A stretch of DNA of 39,321 nucleotides from JALEFZ01 sp039817415 (GTDB lineage: Bacteria; Bacteroidota; Bacteroidia; J057). How positions within the stretch are numbered: the stretch's first letter is position 1; each line of letters opens with the position of its first letter. The notes under the pieces are model-generated. The model was not told the DNA's origin, made no database searches, and was given only the letters and a program-made list of their open reading frames with translations. A program made the translations under genes and the position numbers. Location of the stretch: assembly GCA_039817415.1 (NCBI GenBank), contig JBCBVV010000059.1, positions 1-39,321 on the forward strand. The letters are read 5' to 3'. Below, piece after piece: positions 33,984 through 39,321 of the stretch.

Positions 33984-34007
33984 TCCTTTTCTATAAAAAA
34001 TAGCAAG

Positions 34008-34036
34008 AAAGGCTGTTCTCTGGAACAGCTTTTTTG
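34008..34036 (+). terminator. Intrinsic terminator after the NifU-C gene
   Basis: Stem GCTGTTC (34012-34018) / GAACAGC (34023-34029), loop TCTG, extended by a G-T and A-T pairs to about 11 bp, then a long T-run. Confidence 0.85.
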
Positions 34037-34174
34037 TTTTAGTGATGGCTCTAAACCCTTCTTACTACCTCTCTGTTATAAAACATATGGAGTATTGGAC
34101 TCGCTAGCATTTTCCATTTTTTCGACAAATGGAATTTTTTGCTACATTTATTTTAAGATATAACATAGTTCTAC

Positions 34175-35215
34175 ATGCAGGCAACACAATTGAACTTCTT
34201 TGAAAAAATCAAGAGGCAGCCTTCTGTACAGGTGCTTCTGAAAGAGCAATCCTTTGCCCAGTTGATTGCCGATAAACTCAGCATGACGATAGATGGTTCC
34301 TACCGAAGAATACGAGGAGAAACCTTATTGAAAATCGATGAGATTGAAATCTTGTGTAGGACGTTTCAAGTTTCCTTTGATGAAACCATTGGGCAAAACG
34401 CTCCTGATGTCTTTACGTTTAGAAAAGCTGGTTTAGGCGATACAAACCTAGACTTTAAAGAATATCTCCATAACCTCTTTAACCTACTGACCCATATTCA
34501 GTCCAGAAGGGTTGAAAAGGTGATCTTCGCATGCAAAGATATCCCAGTCTTCCACTTGTATGAGTTTCCAGAATTGACACTGTTCAAGATGTTTTTCTGG
34601 CAAAACACCATCTTCAACAAAGATTCTCTTAAAGGATCAAAGTTCTCCTTGGAAAATATTTCTGACTACCAAAAGGAGTGCTTGGCACTCGCCAGAAAAA
34701 TCGCAGAGAAATACGCTTTGATTCCCACCATGGAAATATGGAATGAGGAAACCTCTTTCAGCTTCATGAAGCAGATCGAGTACTACATGGAAACGGGAAG
34801 CTTTGCGAGTGAGGAAGATGGAACAAAAATGGCGGAGAAGGTTGAATCCTATTTCCAGCATTTGGAAGAGGAAGCCACAAGAGGCTATAAATTTATCCAT
34901 GACAAACCACCTGCAGATCGCATTCAGAATTTCGATCTCTATTTCAATGACTTGATCATGATCGACAATATCATCCACATTACCTATGAGGATGGTAACT
35001 CGCAGACCTTCCTTGTGTACCATAACATTGAATATTTAAGTACAGAAGACCAACTTTTCTGCGACTCTATTCAAAGCTGGTTGGAGACACTATGTAAAAA
35101 GTCAGAGCCCATCAGCAACTACAATGAAAAGCAGCGGATCAAGTTCTTCAACAGAATCAGAAGCCGCTTGAGTGTGATGAAGAAGAAAGTAGGCCTGACC
35201 GTTGGACAATATTGA
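34175..35215 (+). CDS. HTH-domain protein of a Bacteroidota regulator family, function unknown
   Basis: A 346-residue cytoplasmic protein. The N-terminal ~75 residues form a helix-turn-helix of the XRE-like kind: FAQLIADKLSMTIDGSYRRI, then RGETLLKIDEIEILCRTFQV. The remaining ~270 residues are helical, with YKFIHDKPPADRIQNFDLYF and ITYEDGNSQTFLVYHNIEYL, and a basic C-terminal end (QRIKFFNRIRSRLSVMKKK). No effector domain is recognised. It is transcribed towards acs, separated from it by a 14-bp hairpin (35247-35282) and a long upstream region. It could regulate acs but nothing in the sequence proves it. The box TACATTTA (34143-34150) is a weak -7 candidate. Confidence 0.75.
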   Translation: MQATQLNFFEKIKRQPSVQVLLKEQSFAQLIADKLSMTIDGSYRRIRGETLLKIDEIEILCRTFQVSFDETIGQNAPDVFTFRKAGLGDTNLDFKEYLHNLFNLLTHIQSRRVEKVIFACKDIPVFHLYEFPELTLFKMFFWQNTIFNKDSLKGSKFSLENISDYQKECLALARKIAEKYALIPTMEIWNEETSFSFMKQIEYYMETGSFASEEDGTKMAEKVESYFQHLEEEATRGYKFIHDKPPADRIQNFDLYFNDLIMIDNIIHITYEDGNSQTFLVYHNIEYLSTEDQLFCDSIQSWLETLCKKSEPISNYNEKQRIKFFNRIRSRLSVMKKKVGLTVGQY

Positions 35216-35246
35216 GGGAAAAAGTAGACCTGAGGCTAAGGAATAA

Positions 35247-35282
35247 TTCATCCCATTTCCCTTTACCAGGAAATGGGATGAA
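35247..35282. repeat. 14-bp perfect inverted repeat between the HTH gene and acs
   Basis: TTCATCCCATTTCC (35247-35260), 8-nt loop, GGAAATGGGATGAA (35269-35282). It is a strong hairpin 32 bp after the HTH-gene stop but lacks a T-run on the plus side. It could be a U-poor terminator or an operator for acs. Confidence 0.6.
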
Positions 35283-35382
35283 CCATTGTGGTACCTATGT
35301 ATATATCCTACTTCTGTTCATTCGGGCATTAAATTTGAAGCTTCACCCATAGTGAGACAAATATTTATTATCTATATATCTA

Positions 35383-35390
35383 TATATTTG
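35383..35390 (+). promoter_or_regulatory. Candidate -7 box of acs
   Basis: TATATTTG fits TAnnTTTG and lies within an AT-rich stretch containing two copies of ATCTATAT (35370-35385). A -33 TTG at the usual spacing is absent, so activator help is possible. It would leave a leader of about 70 nt before the ATG at 35467. I see no riboswitch. Confidence 0.45.
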
Positions 35391-35466
35391 TAAACATTTG
35401 AAATAATCACTACTTTATTGGCACAAATCAATCTATTATTCGCACACATTTAATCATAACCATCCT

Positions 35467-37365
35467 ATGACTCCGAGGATAAAAAGCTATCAAGAATACC
35501 AGGAAACCTACCAAAGAAGTGTAGAGAATCCTGAAGCCTTTTGGGCCGACATGGCAGAGAATTTCACCTGGAAGAAAAAGTGGGACAAGGTGTTGGAATG
35601 GGATTTCAGAAAGCTGGATGTAAAGTGGTTTGTAAACGCCAAACTGAATATTACAGAAAACTGTCTGGATCGTCATCTTGAGACCCGTGGAGATCAGGCT
35701 GCTATCGTTTGGGAGCCCAACGATCCTTCGGAAGGGACAAGAACATACACCTACCGCGAATTACATGCTGAAGTATGTAAGATGGCCAATGCGCTAAAGG
35801 CTTTAGGCGCTAAAAAAGGAGATAGAATTTGCTTCTACATGCCTATGGTTCCAGAATTGGCTATTGCAGTGTTAGCTTGTGCTAGAATTGGAACCATTCA
35901 CTCTGTGGTATTTGCTGGCTTCTCTGCTACCGCTCTTGCAGACCGTATCAACGACGCCAGTTGTAACATGGTCATTTGTTCTGATGGTAACTATAGAGGT
36001 GCTAAGAAAATCGCGGTGAAGGATGTGGTGGATGCTGCCCTTGAGCACACTACATCAGTAGATAAAGTATTGGTTCTTAAGCGTACTGGCCAGTCGGTAA
36101 ATTGGTTTGAAGGCCGTGATGTATGGATGAAGGATGCCTTACAGGGGATGTCTACGGAGTGTGAAGCTGAGGAAATGGACAGCGAAGATCCTCTATTTGT
36201 CTTATACACTTCAGGCTCAACCGGTAAGCCCAAGGGGGTTGTTCACTCTACAGGAGGCTATATGGTCTATACAGAATACTCGTTCCGCAATGTATTTCAA
36301 TACGAAGAGGGAGATGTCTACTGGTGTACGGCTGACATCGGGTGGATCACGGGACACTCTTATATCGTTTATGGCCCCCTTTCAGCAGGTGCTACAACCG
36401 TTATGTTTGAAGGAGTACCCACCTTCCCTGACGCAGGACGCTTCTGGGAAATTTGCGATAAGCTCAAGGTCAATCAATTCTATACAGCCCCGACAGCTAT
36501 CCGAGCCCTAATGGCGAAAGGAGATGAGTTTGTTGAGAAGTATGACTTGTCCTCACTGAAAGTATTAGGCTCTGTAGGTGAGCCCATCAACGAAGAAGCA
36601 TGGCACTGGTACAATGAGAAAGTGGGCAACAAGCAATGCCCCATTGTAGATACGTGGTGGCAAACTGAGACAGGGGGAATCATGATTTCTCCTCTGGCAG
36701 GACATACCGAGCTAAAGCCTTGTCATGCCACGCTTCCCCTACCTGGTATCCAGCCGTGTCTGGTAGATTCAGATGGTAACATGATTGAAGGAAATGATGT
36801 AGAGGGTCTGCTATGCATGAAATACCCTTGGCCATCAATGATCAGAACGACTTATGGCGATCACCAGCGTGCGATCAATACCTACTTTGCGATGTTTGAC
36901 AACAAGTACTTTACCGGTGATGGTGCTAGAAGAGATGCAGATGGGTACTACCGTATTATTGGCCGAGTGGATGATGTGATCAACGTTTCCGGACATAGAA
37001 TGGGAACCGCAGAAGTCGAAAATGCCATTAACCAGCACGCAGCGGTTGTAGAATCGGCTGTAGTTGGCTATCCGCATGATATAAAGGGACAAGGTATCTA
37101 TGCCTATGTCATCATGGCAGATGGAGCTGTTTCTGATGAAGCTACATCCATCTCTGAGATCACCAATGTCGTGAAGACCGAGATTGGGCCGATCGCTAAG
37201 CCTGATAAAATTCAAATCGTTCCTGGCCTCCCCAAAACAAGATCAGGAAAAATCATGCGTCGAATCTTAAGAAAGATCGCAGAGGGAACCGCTGATAACT
37301 TAGGTGATACCTCTACCCTACTTGATCCTTCAGTCGTTGATGTGATCAAGGCAGGTGCTAAATAA
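35467..37365 (+). CDS. acs: Acetyl-CoA synthetase (acetate--CoA ligase, AMP-forming)
   Basis: A 632-residue ANL-superfamily ligase making acetyl-CoA from acetate, ATP and CoA via acetyl-AMP; cytoplasmic. Motifs: YTSGSTGKPKGVVHS (A3), YWCTADIGWITGHSYIVYGP (acetate pocket with the Trp of GWITGH), TWWQTETGG (A5), YFTGDGARRDADGYYRI (A7), GRVDDVINVSGHRMGTAEVE (A8 hinge) and PKTRSGKIMRRILRKI (A10), whose Lys is the usual acetylation target. Length and all motifs match Acs. It is monocistronic, with a -7 box at 35383 and a strong terminator at 37396. It is not in an operon with the PaaK-like pathway but could feed acetate into the same central metabolism. Confidence 0.96.
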   Translation: MTPRIKSYQEYQETYQRSVENPEAFWADMAENFTWKKKWDKVLEWDFRKLDVKWFVNAKLNITENCLDRHLETRGDQAAIVWEPNDPSEGTRTYTYRELHAEVCKMANALKALGAKKGDRICFYMPMVPELAIAVLACARIGTIHSVVFAGFSATALADRINDASCNMVICSDGNYRGAKKIAVKDVVDAALEHTTSVDKVLVLKRTGQSVNWFEGRDVWMKDALQGMSTECEAEEMDSEDPLFVLYTSGSTGKPKGVVHSTGGYMVYTEYSFRNVFQYEEGDVYWCTADIGWITGHSYIVYGPLSAGATTVMFEGVPTFPDAGRFWEICDKLKVNQFYTAPTAIRALMAKGDEFVEKYDLSSLKVLGSVGEPINEEAWHWYNEKVGNKQCPIVDTWWQTETGGIMISPLAGHTELKPCHATLPLPGIQPCLVDSDGNMIEGNDVEGLLCMKYPWPSMIRTTYGDHQRAINTYFAMFDNKYFTGDGARRDADGYYRIIGRVDDVINVSGHRMGTAEVENAINQHAAVVESAVVGYPHDIKGQGIYAYVIMADGAVSDEATSISEITNVVKTEIGPIAKPDKIQIVPGLPKTRSGKIMRRILRKIAEGTADNLGDTSTLLDPSVVDVIKAGAK

Positions 37366-37395
37366 ATAGGCTAAAAGTCAGATTAATAGGAGTTT

Positions 37396-37431
37396 GGAGT
37401 TTATCAGGATGACTGATAAACTCCTTTTTTA
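37396..37431 (+). terminator. Intrinsic terminator after acs
   Basis: A 12-bp perfect stem GGAGTTTATCAG (37396-37407) / CTGATAAACTCC (37413-37424), loop GATGA, followed by a T-run. Confidence 0.92.
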
Positions 37432-37471
37432 TACTTGACATTCCTCCTACATGACCATTTCCCTTAGGAAA

Positions 37472-37502
37472 TTGCATGAAAAGTCTCTACCCCCTACCTT
37501 TG
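37472..37502 (+). promoter_or_regulatory. Bacteroidota-type promoter abutting the fkbM start
   Basis: TTG (37472-37474), 20 bp, TACCTTTG (37495-37502), exact consensus. The ATG at 37507 is 4 bp past the -7 box. The spacer and box (37483-37504) match the hydrolase promoter at 30599-30620 in 20 of 22 positions. Confidence 0.78.
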
Positions 37503-37506
37503 CCTC

Positions 37507-38241
37507 ATGCTCAAAGACCGTCTGAAATATCTTCTCAAACAACTGCCCATTCCTCTTACCAAAAATCATAAGTATGATATCCTTACCCGGAAAATCATCC
37601 ATAGACATTTGGGAAGTACCGACAATGCCATCGATGTAGGGGTTTTAGACGGAGAAATTTTGGATGATTACCTGAAAGCTGCGCCAAATGGTATACATAC
37701 TGGCTTCGAACCTATTCCGGAGAAAATCAATCGTCTCCAAGCGAAGTATGAAGGAAAAAATATCAGGATTGAAGGCTATGCCTTGAGCAATGAAAGTGGG
37801 GAAAGTTCCTTCAACCTCGTTGAATCCAATCCCAGTTACAGTGGCCTCAAAAAGCGCACCTATGACAAGCCCAATGAAGTTGATACCTCCATAAAGGTTC
37901 AAATGCGTAGGCTGGATGAATACCTAGATGAGCTGAAAGACATTAAGTTGATCAAGATCGATGTCGAGGGAGCTGAATATCTCGTTCTTGAAGGAGGGAA
38001 GGCGCTGATTGCCAGGGATAAGCCACTCTTAATATTTGAACACGGCATCGGTGGAGCCGACGTCTACGGCATTCGCCCGGAACAACTATTTGCCCTAGTA
38101 TCAGAAGAACTGGGCTATGAGATTTTTCTCTTGGATACCTATCTGAAAAAACAGTCTCCCCTCAGTAAATATGACTTGGTAAAAGAATTCGACAGTGGAA
38201 GCAATTATTACTTTGTTGCAGCTCATCCCTTGAAGGCATGA
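37507..38241 (+). CDS. FkbM-family SAM-dependent methyltransferase
   Basis: A 244-residue methyltransferase. The SAM-binding strand/loop is NAIDVGVLDGEI (about 40-51), with FEPIPEKINRLQ following, and the FkbM signature KLIKIDVEGAEYLVLEGG (about 147-164). The family methylates oxygen atoms in sugars, polyketides and other small molecules. No glycan cluster is adjacent, so the substrate is unknown. Its 3' end overlaps the convergent recQ gene by 19 bp (38223-38241). The promoter touches the start codon, suggesting a leaderless mRNA. Confidence 0.92.
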   Translation: MLKDRLKYLLKQLPIPLTKNHKYDILTRKIIHRHLGSTDNAIDVGVLDGEILDDYLKAAPNGIHTGFEPIPEKINRLQAKYEGKNIRIEGYALSNESGESSFNLVESNPSYSGLKKRTYDKPNEVDTSIKVQMRRLDEYLDELKDIKLIKIDVEGAEYLVLEGGKALIARDKPLLIFEHGIGGADVYGIRPEQLFALVSEELGYEIFLLDTYLKKQSPLSKYDLVKEFDSGSNYYFVAAHPLKA

Positions 38242-39249
38242 CCTTCTTCAGCCATAAAGGACTTAATCTTTTCAATAAAGCGCTCTCCATACCTCTCCCA
38301 TTTCTTATTTCCCACACCTGAAATGGATCTCATTTCAACCTCCGTTAATGGGGTAACTTTGACCATTTCCTTCAAGGTAAAATCACTGAAAACGACATAG
38401 GGAGGTACACCTTGAGACTGGGCAATAGAAAAACGATATTTTCGAAGTTCTTCGAATAGTTTTCCTTCCCAAGCTGTTTCTGTAGCAGGAATCTGAGGCT
38501 TTTTCGCATCGGATTTTTTACGGATTTCTGGTCGCACCATTTCTATCTTACGATTACCCTGAAGAACATCCATGCTCCTGTTGGTCAATCGCAAGGTCTT
38601 ATTCTGGTCATAAGCCAATTCGAGTATGCCCAAATGCATCATTTGAAGAATACAATGCTGCCATTCGAAGGCACTCATATCACTCCCTGCTCCATAGGTC
38701 TTAACCTGGTCAAATCCACGGTCCAATAATTCCTTTTTCCTAGAACCTCTCAAGACATCAATCAACATCCCCATTCCTACTTCTTGCCGCATCCGATACA
38801 CAGCAGAGAGCGCTTTTTGGGCAAGAATGGTTCCGTCAAATCTCTGGGGAGGATTCTCACATACATCACAGTTTCCACAAGCTGCTTCTGGATGCTCTCC
38901 AAAGTAGCTCAGTAGAATGCTTCTGCGGCAGACTCTGGCATTCGCATATTGTTCCATTCGATCCAGCTTAGCCAACATTAAGTCCTGTTGACCAGACTCT
39001 TCCATGAACTTTCGGTGCTGTACGACATCTGCATAGCTGTAAAGAAGCATCGTATCTGAGGGCAAGCCATCACGCCCTGCTCTTCCTATTTCTTGGTAAT
39101 GACTCTCCAAGTTCTTAGGCAGGTTGTAATGAATCACCCAGCGTACATTGGATTTATCAATCCCCATCCCAAATGCGATGGTTGCACACATGATTTCTAT
39201 TTTATCATTCAGGAACTGGTCCTGTACCTTTTCTCTAATCTTAGGGCCC
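38223..39249 (-). CDS. recQ: RecQ-type ATP-dependent DNA helicase, C-terminal part; 5' continuity broken
   Basis: 3'-5' DNA helicase involved in recombination and replication-fork repair. This piece contains the C-terminal helicase lobe (CATIAFGMGIDKSNVRWVIH, motif VI EIGRAGRDG), the RecQ zinc-binding region (CRRSILLSYFGE, then CGNCDVC), an RQC winged helix, and an HRDC domain near the C-terminus (LREL-like FEELRKYRFSIAQSQG, ending in MRSISGVGNKKWERYGERFI). Its in-frame codons stop being RecQ-like at the GGGCCC site (39244-39249): the expected preceding segment (SGIIYCLSRK and onward) is found instead on the plus strand. A possible TTG start at 39251 is an artefact of this junction. The N-terminal helicase lobe with the Walker motifs is outside the window. 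Confidence 0.9.
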
Positions 39250-39321
39250 AATCAATCTGGCATTATCTATTGCTTAAGTAGAAAGGGCACAGAAACGCTG
39301 GCTGACAAACTTAAAGCCAAG
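39250..39321 (+). pseudogene. recQ: Inverted fragment of recQ (plus strand), continues beyond window
   Basis: Twenty-four plus-strand codons to the window end, beginning NQSGIIYCLSRKGTET and continuing LADKLKAK, match the RecQ segment (helicase motif IV region) that should directly precede the part encoded on the minus strand. It begins at the palindrome GGGCCC, in frame with GP. So a piece of recQ lies in inverted orientation relative to the rest. No other feature is visible in these 72 bp. Confidence 0.85.

Noticed and set aside
35370..35390. ATCTATAT tandem as a microsatellite or CRISPR-like repeat
   Set aside because: Only two copies in an AT-rich region; too short for either.
39249..39251. 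TTG at 39251 as the recQ start codon
   Set aside because: RecQ's N-terminal helicase lobe must precede it; the codon arises at the inversion junction.

Overview
The window looks like chromosomal DNA of a member of the Bacteroidota. The evidence is an ECF sigma factor / FecR anti-sigma (DUF4974) / STN-domain TonB receptor set, a GldB-family gliding lipoprotein, a type IX secretion (T9SS) C-terminal sorting domain, a DUF6702 gene beside an M1 peptidase, and promoters of the Bacteroidota form TTG-N20-TAnnTTTG. Shine-Dalgarno sequences are not obvious. Narrower placement (a Saprospiria- or Cytophagia-like marine bacterium) is only a guess. I see no rRNA, tRNA, CRISPR array, phage or insertion sequence.

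Layout. 1-3772 (minus): an alcohol-to-acyl-CoA operon of aldehyde dehydrogenase, GMC alcohol oxidoreductase and a PaaK-type CoA ligase that runs off the left edge, with a divergent AraC regulator (3911-4849). 4846-9791 (minus): DUF6702 protein, ECF sigma factor with a hydrophobic tail, FecR, and TonB receptor, a cell-surface signalling set; an M1 peptidase diverges from it. 12481-15593: a two-gene surface operon (YadA-like head plus S74 chaperone fibre, and a T9SS-tail protein). 15649-19391: small outer-membrane protein, GldB, a small lipoprotein and a bestrophin. 19445-23039: MarR and an MFS efflux pump, with divergent DoxX and an old-yellow-enzyme reductase. 23111-25770: a PLA2-like lipoprotein opposite a PHM-like copper monooxygenase lipoprotein that is coupled to a small beta-barrel. 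25771-29785: GNAT, a membrane protein plus QorB-like reductase, a broken and an intact glycerophosphodiesterase, and a SlyD-like isomerase. 29946-34000: TPR protein, alpha/beta hydrolase, an ECF sigma with a Cys-containing tail followed by SnoaL-like and START-like genes, and a NifU-C protein. 34175-37365: an HTH regulator and acetyl-CoA synthetase. 37507-39321: FkbM methyltransferase and a convergent recQ whose upstream part is inverted at the right edge.

Most worth a second look: the recQ strand switch at the GGGCCC palindrome near 39,244-39,249; a perfect 16-bp inverted repeat inside fecR; a decayed tandem glycerophosphodiesterase copy; the PHM-like lipoprotein with all six copper ligands; and promoters that sit directly against start codons (nifU, fkbM), which implies leaderless mRNAs.
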